A stretch of DNA of 64,000 nt from Thiotrichaceae bacterium (GTDB lineage: Bacteria; Pseudomonadota; Gammaproteobacteria; Beggiatoales; Beggiatoaceae), in NCBI GenBank assembly GCA_028688145.1, contig JAQTYU010000002.1, positions 496,001 to 560,000 of the forward strand. Reading direction: 5' to 3'. Positions 45,263 to 54,157 of this stretch are shown here, piece after piece. The position numbers and the translations under genes were made by a program. How positions within the stretch are numbered: position 1 is the first letter of the stretch; each line of letters opens with the position of its first letter. The notes below the pieces were generated by a model. The model was not told the DNA's origin. It ran no database searches and saw only the letters and a program-made list of their open reading frames with translations.

Positions 45263-47241
45263 GCGAAATTATCCTTGTGTAATGTCACTGTGACAGTGAA
45301 GTAATTGTCTTGTTCGTCAAACCTTAGTTCTGACTGTTTTAATAAGTCGAGTAAGCGTTTGATAAAAAGTAATCCGTTTTTGCTGCCTGCCTCAGCATAA
45401 CGATTTTCTGCTACATAGTTATTTTTACAGGAGAAATGGTAAAAATCTCCCTCTGTTTTCCATTGAACATCAATCGGTTTATCTTGTGCGTAACGAATGC
45501 TGTTGTAAATCAGTTCTGAAAAAATTGCAAAGAGTAAAGTATAACGCTTGCCGTTTTCTCGAAAGCGGATGGCATCTTGTTCAAGATGAAACTCGAAAAT
45601 ATTAAAGTTGTTTTCGACCCACGTCAAACAATGCTGAGGAGTTTTCACTGTAGACAGCACAATTTCCCTCATAAATTTTTGTCGCAAGCTGTCACAAGCT
45701 TCATCTGACAGTGTGGGGAAAAATTTGCTTAGGTAATCGTTGGATAATTCAAACAGCAAACGGTTTAAAGTTTGTTTGACTGAAAAAGCTAACACCGCAT
45801 GAATACTGGCTGAACCCGTATTATCCTGTTCCCAACTTTTTTGAAACTCTCGGGGATCGGTGGCATATTGCTTAAAGGTTTGTATTAAAATATGAATAGT
45901 TGAAAACGTAGCGGATAAGGACTGCATTTGATAAACCGCTTCAAATTTTCGCGGGTCAGTCTCATAATCTTCTGTGCCTAATAATTCAATGACATGTTTT
46001 ACACTGTCACTGACAGTCCCTAAACTATTGTTTAATGTATGTGTTAAAAACGAAAGCATTTCCTTATCTGCGGCTTCTTTGGCTTTTACACGTTCCAATT
46101 CAATTAACTCATCCGCCGCTACTTTACGAATCACGCGGGTAACCATTTCTTGATTTTCTTCATTAACGCTCTGAAGCGTTAATAAAAAGCTAGAATCAAC
46201 CTCTTTATCTTCCGTAATGTCGTGCAAATATTCTATTGCTTTTGCAATATCATTGTTGTTTTTGTAAATACTGGATAGTGCATATTGTGCTAATATAACA
46301 ATAGCTTGCTCTTCCAAAACATCTTTTTTTGCAACTATCTGTTCATAACAATGAATGGCTTCATCATCATTTTGGGTTACGCCTTTTCCATCACTGTAGC
46401 AACCCCCTAAAGCATACTGAGCCCGAGCATAACCCTGTTCATCTGCTTTTTTAAACCAATTGAAAGCTTTATCATCATTTTGAGTTACGCCTTTTCCATC
46501 ACGGTAGCAAACCCCTAAATTATACTGAGCTTGATCATCACCCTGTTGTGCGGCTTCTTTAAACCACTTGAAAGCTTCTTCATAATTTTGTGCTATGCCT
46601 TCTCCATTAAGGTAGCAAATCCCTAAATTAAGCTGAGCTAGAGCATCATCCTGTTGTGCGGCTTCTTTAAGCCACTTGAAAGCTTCTTCATAATTTTGTG
46701 CTATGCCTTCTCCATCACGGTAGCAAACCCCTAAAGTAAGCTGAGCTTGAGCATCACCCTGTTGTGCAGCTTCTTTAAACCACTTGAAAGCTTTTTCAAA
46801 CCACTTGAAAGCTTCTTCATAATTTTGGGCTATGCCTTCTCCATTACGGTAGCAAAATCCTAAAGCAAGCTGAGCTTGAGCATCACCCTGTTGTGCGGCT
46901 TCTTTAAACCACTTGAAAGCTTCTTCATAATTTTGGGTTATGCCTTCTCCATTACGGTAGCAAATCCCTAAATTAAACTGAGCTTGAGCATCACCCTGCT
47001 CTGCAGCTTTTTTAAACCATTTAAACGCCTCTTTATGATTTTGGGTTACACCTTTGCCTTCAGTGTAGCAAACTCCTAAATTAAACTGAGCTTGAGGATC
47101 TTTGCGTTTAGCACGCTTTAGAAATTGCTTAAACATCCTGCTTGCATCTTGCTCGGCTTTTGAAACCTCATCAGCAGTAGGATACAAACCTTCTGGAATC
47201 AAACAATTGCTTGGTTTTATATAGGAGTCTTTTTTGTTCAT
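45259..47241 (-). CDS. Sel1-repeat histidine kinase
   Basis: 660 residues. Seven clear 36-residue Sel1 repeats (about 50-305), each like A-Q-F-N-L-G-V-C-Y-x-x-G-x-G, then an eighth diverged one, a coiled coil, a HisKA-like helix with His401 in F-L-T-H-T-L-N-N-S-L-G, a long helical insert and an HATPase-type domain with F-S-E-L-I-Y-N-S-I-R-Y-A (N-box) and S-K-N-G-L-L-F-I-K-R-L-L (G2-like). The G1 motif is hard to see. No transmembrane segment, so cytosolic. ATG 47241 replaces a TTG at 47250. ATGA overlap with the receiver-HEPN gene downstream makes a cognate pair. Sel1 repeats usually bind protein, so the input is probably a protein partner. Confidence 0.82.
   Translation of the reverse strand: MNKKDSYIKPSNCLIPEGLYPTADEVSKAEQDASRMFKQFLKRAKRKDPQAQFNLGVCYTEGKGVTQNHKEAFKWFKKAAEQGDAQAQFNLGICYRNGEGITQNYEEAFKWFKEAAQQGDAQAQLALGFCYRNGEGIAQNYEEAFKWFEKAFKWFKEAAQQGDAQAQLTLGVCYRDGEGIAQNYEEAFKWLKEAAQQDDALAQLNLGICYLNGEGIAQNYEEAFKWFKEAAQQGDDQAQYNLGVCYRDGKGVTQNDDKAFNWFKKADEQGYARAQYALGGCYSDGKGVTQNDDEAIHCYEQIVAKKDVLEEQAIVILAQYALSSIYKNNNDIAKAIEYLHDITEDKEVDSSFLLTLQSVNEENQEMVTRVIRKVAADELIELERVKAKEAADKEMLSFLTHTLNNSLGTVSDSVKHVIELLGTEDYETDPRKFEAVYQMQSLSATFSTIHILIQTFKQYATDPREFQKSWEQDNTGSASIHAVLAFSVKQTLNRLLFELSNDYLSKFFPTLSDEACDSLRQKFMREIVLSTVKTPQHCLTWVENNFNIFEFHLEQDAIRFRENGKRYTLLFAIFSELIYNSIRYAQDKPIDVQWKTEGDFYHFSCKNNYVAENRYAEAGSKNGLLFIKRLLDLLKQSELRFDEQDNYFTVTVTLHKDNFA
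46771..46812. repeat. 21-bp tandem duplication inside the third Sel1 repeat
   Basis: Two adjacent 21-base units encode A-F-K-W-F-E-K and A-F-K-W-F-K-E, giving one repeat an extra heptad. The whole repeat block (about 46330-47100) is made of near-identical 108-bp units, a sign of recent expansion. Confidence 0.8.
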
Positions 47242-47301
47242 AAGTAGCAACCGCAGAATCTAACACAAGAAAACCCTAAGCCTTATTCCGTAGAACAAAG
47301 A

Positions 47302-48141
47302 TTAAGCATTAATACTCTCTTCCAAAAAATCAGTGCGTTTCACGCAACTGTCTAATTCTTTCAGCAGGGTCAACAAGGCTTCAATTTTTCCCAAGGGAAT
47401 TGAATTTGCGCCATCACTCAAGGCTTGTTCAGGATTGGGATGGGTTTCCATGAAAATACCTGAAATCCCCGCAGCAACGGCAGCGCGGGCTAACACGGGC
47501 ACAAATTCACGTTGTCCGCCTGAAGATGTGCCTTGCCCCCCCGGTAATTGTACTGAATGCGTGGCATCATAAACCACGGGGCAACCCGTTTCACGCATCA
47601 CCGCCAAAGAACGCATGTCCGAAACCAGATTATTATACCCAAACATTGCGCCGCGTTCGCAGACCATAATTTGCTCATTGCCCACAGCACGCGCTTTAGC
47701 CACCACGTTTTGCATATCCCACGGGGCTAAAAACTGTCCTTTTTTGATATTGACAGGCAAACCTTGCCGCGCCACGTCTTGAATAAAATTGGTTTGGCGG
47801 CATAAAAATGCAGGGGTTTGCAACACGTCAACCACGCTGGCAACTTCGTTTAAAGGCGTGTCTTCATGCACATCGGTGAGCACGGGCACGCCGATTTGTT
47901 CACGCACTTTTGCAAGAATCTTTAAACCTTGTTCCACGCCAAAGCCGCGAAAACTTTGGTGCGAAGAGCGGTTGGCTTTATCAAAAGAAGATTTATAAAT
48001 AAAGGGAATCTGCAAACGGTCGGTGATTTCTTTCAAATAGCCTGCGGTGTCGAGGGCGAGCTGCTCGGATTCAATCACGCAAGTGCCCGCAATCAAAAAT
48101 AAGGGGCGATTTAAGCCCGCTTCAAAATGGCATAATTTCAC
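47302..48141 (-). CDS. kdsA: 3-deoxy-8-phosphooctulonate (KDO-8-P) synthase
   Basis: Condenses arabinose 5-phosphate and phosphoenolpyruvate for lipopolysaccharide KDO. Landmarks: [73 protein letters not shown] 48141 is chosen (AGGA about 10 bases upstream); a TTG at 48147 would be too close to that site. About 279 residues, normal for the family. The I-E-S form of the first motif and the C-R-Q-T signature place it in the C-x-H-D-E or metal-variant class only by inference. Confidence 0.95.
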   Translation of the reverse strand: MKLCHFEAGLNRPLFLIAGTCVIESEQLALDTAGYLKEITDRLQIPFIYKSSFDKANRSSHQSFRGFGVEQGLKILAKVREQIGVPVLTDVHEDTPLNEVASVVDVLQTPAFLCRQTNFIQDVARQGLPVNIKKGQFLAPWDMQNVVAKARAVGNEQIMVCERGAMFGYNNLVSDMRSLAVMRETGCPVVYDATHSVQLPGGQGTSSGGQREFVPVLARAAVAAGISGIFMETHPNPEQALSDGANSIPLGKIEALLTLLKELDSCVKRTDFLEESINA

Positions 48142-48207
48142 GCACAATATCCTGTAGTGATATTTTTTTAAAACAAGCCTTTGAATTCCCTGAAGGGGAA
48201 TTTCTTA

Positions 48208-48330
48208 ATTCAACTGCGCCCCCACCCCTCTAAAGGGGGCTAAAGACTTTAAACAAGCCCCTAAATCCCCTAAAGGGGACTTAAAAGCAAAAATCTTTAA
48301 TGTTTAGCCCCCTTTAGGGGGTGGGGGCTT
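48208..48330. repeat. Inverted AACTGCGCCCC / CCCCCTTTAGGGGG repeat
   Basis: GCCCCCACCCCTCTAAAGGG with GGCTAAA pairs with TTTAGCC and CCCTTTAGGGGGTGGGGGC across about 60 bases; a smaller CCCCTAAAGGGG hairpin lies inside. It separates argB and kdsA. Confidence 0.8.
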
Positions 48331-48344
48331 CTTTAATCTTTAAA

Positions 48345-49253
<909 letters not shown>

Positions 49254-49310
49254 TCATCAGGGTGATTAGAAACTACTAACATTATCGCATTAAAACCGAG
49301 CGTTTGTCTT

Positions 49311-50264
49311 ATGGACATTATTCACTTTATACCCAATCACAACCCACAACGGGTTCATACCGTCAGCAGCATTCGCAGCGATGATTTTCTCTGGTTCGAT
49401 TTCGAGCGTGCCGAAGCGAAAGACTGGGTGCAAACCGTCAATGAAATCATTGGCTGTGAAATTCACGAACACCATATCAATGACAGTTTAAACGACGCGC
49501 ATCCGCCGTATTTTGACAGTTTGAACCCTTACGAAATGCTGATTGTGCAAAGCCTAGGCAATCATGACTGGCACAGCATGGAAACGCATCCCTTGGCGTT
49601 TTTCCTGTTTGACCGTTTTCTGGTGACGATTCACACCGCGCCCCACGACCCGCTAAATCAGTTCAAAGTCCACTTATTATCAGGGGGTAAGATGCCCGCA
49701 ATGCACACGGAACGTCTGCTGCATTTATTACTGAATCTAGTGATTAATCAGTTTTTAGAATTACGCGCCCCCCTTTCTGAACAATTCGACAATTGGCGGG
49801 TCAAATTATTACGCCGCAATTTCCGCGAGTGGAAACAATTATTAAATCAACAACGGCAACTGCGTCGGCTCGAATTTGTTTGTGAACAGCAAATGGACGC
49901 GCTGACCACATGGCGCGAAGAAACCCAGTTCAATTTTGATGATCATACGGCGGTGCGTTTCAATGATTTAAATGAGCATTTGCAGCGCGTATTGCGCCAT
50001 GTGCACAGCTTGCAAAAAGAAATTGAGTTTCTTGTACAATTGCAATTCTCAGTTTCCTCGGATTATACCAATAATGTCATGCGGATACTGACGATTTTCT
50101 CGGTGATTTTCCTACCTTTAAATCTGATTGCAGGCATTTTCGGGATGAATTTCGAGCACATGCCGTTTTTACATAATTCAGACGGCGTGCTAATGACTTT
50201 GGGTGGAATGCTGAGCTTGTCCGCTTTGTTATTATTTTTGTTTAAACTCAACCGTTGGTTATAG
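49311..50264 (+). CDS. CorA-like magnesium/zinc transporter
   Basis: Pentameric divalent-cation channel/transporter, 317 residues. Large cytoplasmic N-terminal domain with helix-rich stalk (R-R-N-F-R-E-W-K-Q-L-L), two C-terminal transmembrane helices and the signature G-I-F-G-M-N near residue 287 (Y/F-G-M-N in CorA). The E-H-M-P loop between the helices fits the family. The DNA start at 49311 lies 66 bases from the divergent argB start. Metal specificity (Mg, Co or Zn) cannot be told. Confidence 0.92.
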   Translation: MDIIHFIPNHNPQRVHTVSSIRSDDFLWFDFERAEAKDWVQTVNEIIGCEIHEHHINDSLNDAHPPYFDSLNPYEMLIVQSLGNHDWHSMETHPLAFFLFDRFLVTIHTAPHDPLNQFKVHLLSGGKMPAMHTERLLHLLLNLVINQFLELRAPLSEQFDNWRVKLLRRNFREWKQLLNQQRQLRRLEFVCEQQMDALTTWREETQFNFDDHTAVRFNDLNEHLQRVLRHVHSLQKEIEFLVQLQFSVSSDYTNNVMRILTIFSVIFLPLNLIAGIFGMNFEHMPFLHNSDGVLMTLGGMLSLSALLLFLFKLNRWL

Positions 50265-50266
50265 AC

Positions 50267-51256
50267 ATGGAAGAAATTCAACGGGTTGCGGTGATTGTTT
50301 TGAATTGGCAAGGCGTGACGGACACTTTAGCCTGTTTAGAAAGTTTACTCGCCCTCGATTATCCCAATAAAACGCTGATTGTCTGTGATAATGACTCTCA
50401 AGATGATTCTATTCAACAAATTAGCGCGTGGGCGGCGACGCATTTTCCCGAAACTGCACGCGCCACACACTTGAATTTGCCTTATGAATTGTCAGACACG
50501 CCTTTAGATTTTGTGCTGCTGAAAACGCCGCGTAATTTGGGTTTTGCGGGCGGCATGAACGTGGCAATGCGTTATGTGCAGGCCTGCAGCAATTATCAAG
50601 CAGTGTGGTTATTGAATAATGACACTCAAATTGTGCCCAACGCGCTGACTGCTTTGGTGCATTGTGCCAATCGTCGCCCCGAAGTGGGATTGTGGGGCAG
50701 CACTTTGTTGGAATTGGACGCGCCTGAACAGGTGCAAGCGGCGGGCGGTTGTCGTTATCAGCCGTATTTGACCCGAACGCAGAGTGTGGGCAAGGGCGAA
50801 TCTTTGGTGAAAGTGATGGAATATCCTGAAGATTTGCGGCTGGATTATATCAGCGGCGCAGCCTTGTTTATTCCGACGCGAGTTTTATACAAAGTCGGTT
50901 TTCTGAATGAAGAATATTTCTTATTTTACGAAGAGTTAGATTACACCCAACGTTTGAAACAAGCGGGGCTGCAAATTGCGTGGTGTAAAGCGAGTTGGGT
51001 TTATCATCAGGGCAGTGCCACCGTGGGCAATGTCAAAGCGGGCAATAAATCGAAATTGCAACGCGCGAATTATTATGAAAATTTGAGCACGTTAAAATAC
51101 AGTGCGAATTTTTACCCGCGCAGTTTATGGCTGATTGCAATCATGCGCTTTGGTTTGAAAGCGGTGGCGGTGTGTGCACGCGGTGATTTTTTCCTGTTAA
51201 AACCTTTGTGGCAGGCGTATCGGGATTTTTGGCAACTATTTAAGACAAAAACTTAA
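50267..51256 (+). CDS. Glycosyltransferase family 2 protein
   Basis: GT-A fold transferase of 330 residues, resembling rhamnosyl- or other cell-wall sugar transferases. Start V-A-V-I-V-L-N-W-Q-G-V-T-D-T-L-A-C-L-E-S, nucleotide pocket V-C-D-N-D-S-Q-D-D, G-F-A-G-G-M-N near residue 90, N-N-D-T-Q (in place of D-x-D) near 118, and Y-F-L-F-Y-E-E-L-D acceptor-site motif near 222. ATG 50267 begins two bases after the corA stop, so the genes are probably cotranscribed. The sugar and acceptor are unknown. Confidence 0.88.
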   Translation: MEEIQRVAVIVLNWQGVTDTLACLESLLALDYPNKTLIVCDNDSQDDSIQQISAWAATHFPETARATHLNLPYELSDTPLDFVLLKTPRNLGFAGGMNVAMRYVQACSNYQAVWLLNNDTQIVPNALTALVHCANRRPEVGLWGSTLLELDAPEQVQAAGGCRYQPYLTRTQSVGKGESLVKVMEYPEDLRLDYISGAALFIPTRVLYKVGFLNEEYFLFYEELDYTQRLKQAGLQIAWCKASWVYHQGSATVGNVKAGNKSKLQRANYYENLSTLKYSANFYPRSLWLIAIMRFGLKAVAVCARGDFFLLKPLWQAYRDFWQLFKTKT

Positions 51257-51270
51257 TGAAGGCATATTCA

Positions 51271-51390
51271 ATGAAGCATATAAAGCTCTGGAGTTTAGTG
51301 TTGATAAGCTGTTGTATTTCTACGGCAACGATAGCAGAAGATGCTCGCCAATGGGTGAAACTTCCCGAACCCTTGCGGGAACACATTTCT
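51271..51390 (+). pseudogene. Exported-protein gene cut short by a dispersed repeat
   Basis: An ATG starts a convincing signal peptide (M-K-H-I-K-L-W-S-L-V-L-I-S-C-C-I-S-T-A-T) and a mature start E-D-A-R-Q-W-V-K-L-P-E-P-L-R-E-H. After residue 40 the frame enters the CGTTCCCACG two-hairpin repeat and a CGAGACGCG hairpin, where the product stops looking like protein. The rest of the gene appears to be replaced. A similar start occurs in small exported proteins of gammaproteobacteria, family not identified. Confidence 0.6.
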
Positions 51391-51439
51391 CGTTCCCACG
51401 CGCCTGCGTGGGAATGCCGTCGAGACGCGCTGCGTCTCG
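51389..51439. repeat. Two-hairpin dispersed repeat, copy B
   Basis: CGTTCCCACGCG / GCGTGGGAATG hairpin followed by CGAGACGC / GCGTCTCG. Same layout as 6439-6491. Confidence 0.8.
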
Positions 51440-51499
51440 GGGTATCGAGGGCGTGGCATTTTATCCCACGATTATTCTGTGTGATGGATTGGGGTTTGT

Positions 51500-51524
51500 G
51501 TTGGGTTGCCGTTGGCAACCCAAC
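51500..51524. repeat. Short hairpin GTTGGGTTGCC / GGCAACCCAAC
   Basis: Perfect 11-base arms with a 3-base loop, just before the end of the caspase gene. It may serve as terminator for either direction, but no T-run is seen. Confidence 0.6.
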
Positions 51525-51532
51525 CTACGGAG

Positions 51533-53089
51533 CTAAGCCCTTGGGATAGGAAAAACAACACGGAAACCGTAGCTGAAGCCCCTATTTGAGCTGTTGGGAC
51601 GATAGGCAGAACGACAACTATTTATATCGTTGCCCCAAGAACCACCGCGCAACAGGCGAAAACTCCCTCCACTGGCACATTTGGCATCCTTTCCATCCGT
51701 GTAATATCCTTTCTCACTACACGTCCATTCCCATACATTTCCCGCCATATCATACAAGCCAAAATCATTCGGCAACTTTTGACCTACCGCATGAGTCTGG
51801 CTACCTGAATTCGCACCATACCAAGCATATTCCCCCAAACGACTTTCATCATTTCCAAAATGCCACTTTGTCGTTGAACCAGCTCGTGCTGCATATTCCC
51901 ATTCTGCTTCTGTCGGCAAACGATATGCTTTCCCTGTCTTTTTACCTAACCATGCCGTATACGCTTCTGCATCTTTCCAATGCACACAACTCACGGGATG
52001 ATTATCGGCGGGCGTAAATCCTTTGGGATTCATTAAGCTATTACACTCATATTCACCAACATTTGCACCTGTGTAACCCGTTTCCTGCATGAACGCTTTA
52101 AATTGTCTCACTGTCACTTCATACTTACTCATGTAAAATGAATACATTTTCCACGCATGGACGGGCTTTTCATCACTCTCCCCATCAGTCGACCCCATCT
52201 CAAACGTTCCCGCTGGAATCAACACCATTTCAGGCTCATACGCTTGACGAGACGGTTTTAGCGCAGGTTCTGGAGCGGGAGGTGCAGGCTCTGCCACAAG
52301 AGCTTGCTGCACCACACCCCCACAGCCTGCAAAACAAAAACGCACCGGCGACATTTCCACCAATGGGACTTGTTGATTTCCAACAGTATCCGCCATCGTC
52401 AAACCCACTTCATTAAAAAATTCAGAAATATTTCGGCTGGTCAAACTGCGGTTTTTCAAACCTTCCACCAAATACTGCGTATAAAAACTATTCCGTTGAT
52501 TCTTACTGCCCAAGGCTTTTTTCAAAGGCTGGGTTGCATAATTCATGATAAAACGTTCATATTTACCCAAACTCACCAAACCTTCCTCAAAAGTCCCCTT
52601 ATGTTCTTCCAGAAAACCCGAAGGCACATTGCGGCACGCATCCAAAATCATCACATTAATGCCCTGTGCATTCTTGCTCCGCAAACTCCGAACCACAAAA
52701 CTCGCATCAAGCGACTCTTCTTCTAAAGCGTCCCGCGTTCTCACCATCTCCTGAAAACTGCCCACTAAAAAATTCGTGTCGTGTGCATTCGGATCTTTGC
52801 CACTAAAACCATGCCCAGAAAAATAAAATAAAGCCACATCACCATTTTGCAAACCACTGGCGAAATTCTGCACCGCATTACTCATGCTGCGTTTATTTTT
52901 ATCAGTTAATACCGTGACTTTAAAGCCTAAATTTTCCAAAGCCGCCGCCACATCCGTCGCGTCATTCACAGGATTACTTAACGCCCACTTCTCAGGATAA
53001 TCCCCATTTCCAATCACCAACGCCTGCTTTTGCAAAGCCTGTGCAGGCAAAGCAAAAATCATTAAAAAATACAATAAATATAGATACAT
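51533..53089 (-). CDS. Secreted caspase-like protease fused to a SUMF1/FGE domain
   Basis: 518 residues. Signal peptide (Y-L-Y-L-L-Y-F-L-M-I-F-A-L-P-A-Q-A), then a caspase-like (peptidase C14) domain at about 20-255: A-L-V-I-G-N-G-D-Y, catalytic His93 in F-Y-F-S-G-H-G and Cys152 in I-L-D-A-C-R-N. A proline-rich linker (A-E-P-A-P-P-A-P-E-P-A) leads to a formylglycine-generating-enzyme-like domain at about 285-515: M-V-L-I-P-A-G-T-F-E-M-G, P-V-S-C-V-H-W, Y-R-L-P-T-E-A-E-W-E-Y-A-A-R-A-G, G-N-V-W-E-W and G-G-S-W-x-N. The SUMF1 fold is a C-type-lectin-like one and may bind rather than catalyse. Export to the periplasm is unusual for bacterial caspases, most of which are cytosolic. It lies downstream of ompA-like gene, 132 bases away. 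Confidence 0.9.
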   Translation of the reverse strand: MYLYLLYFLMIFALPAQALQKQALVIGNGDYPEKWALSNPVNDATDVAAALENLGFKVTVLTDKNKRSMSNAVQNFASGLQNGDVALFYFSGHGFSGKDPNAHDTNFLVGSFQEMVRTRDALEEESLDASFVVRSLRSKNAQGINVMILDACRNVPSGFLEEHKGTFEEGLVSLGKYERFIMNYATQPLKKALGSKNQRNSFYTQYLVEGLKNRSLTSRNISEFFNEVGLTMADTVGNQQVPLVEMSPVRFCFAGCGGVVQQALVAEPAPPAPEPALKPSRQAYEPEMVLIPAGTFEMGSTDGESDEKPVHAWKMYSFYMSKYEVTVRQFKAFMQETGYTGANVGEYECNSLMNPKGFTPADNHPVSCVHWKDAEAYTAWLGKKTGKAYRLPTEAEWEYAARAGSTTKWHFGNDESRLGEYAWYGANSGSQTHAVGQKLPNDFGLYDMAGNVWEWTCSEKGYYTDGKDAKCASGGSFRLLRGGSWGNDINSCRSAYRPNSSNRGFSYGFRVVFPIPRA

Positions 53090-53116
53090 GCTGGTTTCCT
53101 TTTTAAAATCTTTACC

Positions 53117-53210
53117 TCCCCCTTTGAAAAAGGGGGATTGAGGGGGATTTAAGATCGTGGGAACTTTCGAGATTTTTAAATCCCCCCAGCCCCCTTTTTC
53201 AAAGGGGGGA
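53117..53210. repeat. 94-bp palindromic element, second copy
   Basis: Nearly identical to 19037-19130, including GATTGAGGGGGATTTAAGAT in the centre. It fills the gap between ompA-like and caspase genes. Confidence 0.88.
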
Positions 53211-53221
53211 GTAAGAAAAAC

Positions 53222-53764
53222 TCACTTCAAACGCACAAACTCCACCCGCCGATTCAAAGCTTGCCCCACTTCCGTTTCATTAGTCGCCGCAGGATTTTCT
53301 TTTCCATAACCCTTGATTAGTAAACGAGTCTGCTCAACCCCGTGAGCACTCACCAAAAATTCCCGCACTGCCTGCGCCCGCCGCAAAGACAAACCTAAAT
53401 TATAGCCTTTAGTGCCCTTAAAATCCGTGTGTCCTGCAATCAATATCACCGCTTCTTTTAAATCACTCTTCAAAGCTGCCGCATATTCTCGCAACAAAGG
53501 ATAAGAATCTGCCTCAATCCTGTCCGAATCAAAAGCAAAATGAATCAACGCCCCCACTTTAGGCAAATCCGCAGGCAAATCATTAATAATGGCATCAAAA
53601 CCCTTATCATCACCTGACAAACTTTTGTCCTCAAGTTGCTCATCAAACACAGCTTGTTTAGGCTTAGTTAAAGCCTCACTGATTTGCATGGCTGTTTGGG
53701 GAATTATTAAATCAGCCGCATTTGCTTGCGCTATCCACATCAAAAATAAACAAAATCGCCACAT
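53222..53764 (-). CDS. OmpA-family C-terminal domain protein
   Basis: Exported, peptidoglycan-binding protein of 180 residues. ATG 53764 has GGAGG 6 bases upstream and starts a signal peptide (W-R-F-C-L-F-L-M-W-I-A-Q-A-N-A-A). An acidic linker (residues 20-75) precedes an OmpA-like domain at about 80-180: I-H-F-A-F-D-S-D, A-G-H-T-D-F-K-G near 115 with the peptidoglycan-binding Asp, L-S-L-R-R-A-Q-A-V-R-E-F-L and N-R-R-V-E-F. It is probably the anchor of the caspase-SUMF1 gene product downstream. A 94-bp palindrome separates the two. Confidence 0.9.
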   Translation of the reverse strand: MWRFCLFLMWIAQANAADLIIPQTAMQISEALTKPKQAVFDEQLEDKSLSGDDKGFDAIINDLPADLPKVGALIHFAFDSDRIEADSYPLLREYAAALKSDLKEAVILIAGHTDFKGTKGYNLGLSLRRAQAVREFLVSAHGVEQTRLLIKGYGKENPAATNETEVGQALNRRVEFVRLK

Positions 53765-53783
53765 GTTTGCCTCCTTTTTTATA

Positions 53784-54079
53784 TCTGAACCACAATTCAC
53801 ACAATTACCTTAATTACCAAAATTAAAAAATATTTTTCTCGTTCCCAAACTCTGTTTGGGAATGCCTGTCAGTCAAGCTCCGCTTGACAATACAGTACAG
53901 TTATCTTGCCCTCACATTTGGAAATGAGAAAATACTAAGTGTATTATCGCGTCATCTATTAAAGATGTTTCAGGCTTTCCGAGTCGTCAAGCAGAGCTTG
54001 ACATGCACGCATTCCCAAACAGAGTTTGGGAACGAGAAATATTTTTTAATTTTGGTAATTGTGTGAATTGCGGTTCAGA
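53784..54079. repeat. Long inverted repeat, about 75-base arms, containing two inverted hairpin copies
   Basis: Left arm 53784-53867 runs TCTGAACCACAATTCACA, then AATTACC and AAAATTAAAAAATATTT, then the CGTTCCCAAAC hairpin; the right arm 54006-54079 is its reverse complement with a few changes and a 9-base insertion on the left. Copies C (53838-53887) and D (53987-54036) of the two-hairpin repeat are part of it. It fills the divergent promoter region between ompA-like and DUF4384 genes and could extrude as a cruciform. No reading frame inside is credible. Confidence 0.88.
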
Positions 54080-54157
54080 CAAACTTCTTTAAAATCCCAA
54101 GAAAATACAGCTATAATAAATCCACCACGACTTGAAATACAATTGAGAAAATCACCG

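Noticed and set aside
46330-47100. Regularly spaced near-identical repeats, possibly a CRISPR array
   Set aside because: The 108-bp units are translated Sel1 repeats in an open frame with no spacer-like variable parts.
51312-51549. Plus-strand frames of about 74 and 97 residues
   Set aside because: Most of their length is palindromic repeat DNA; only the first 40 codons from 51271 look real.
52138-52754. Plus-strand frames opposite the caspase-SUMF1 gene
   Set aside because: His/Thr-rich antisense shadows.
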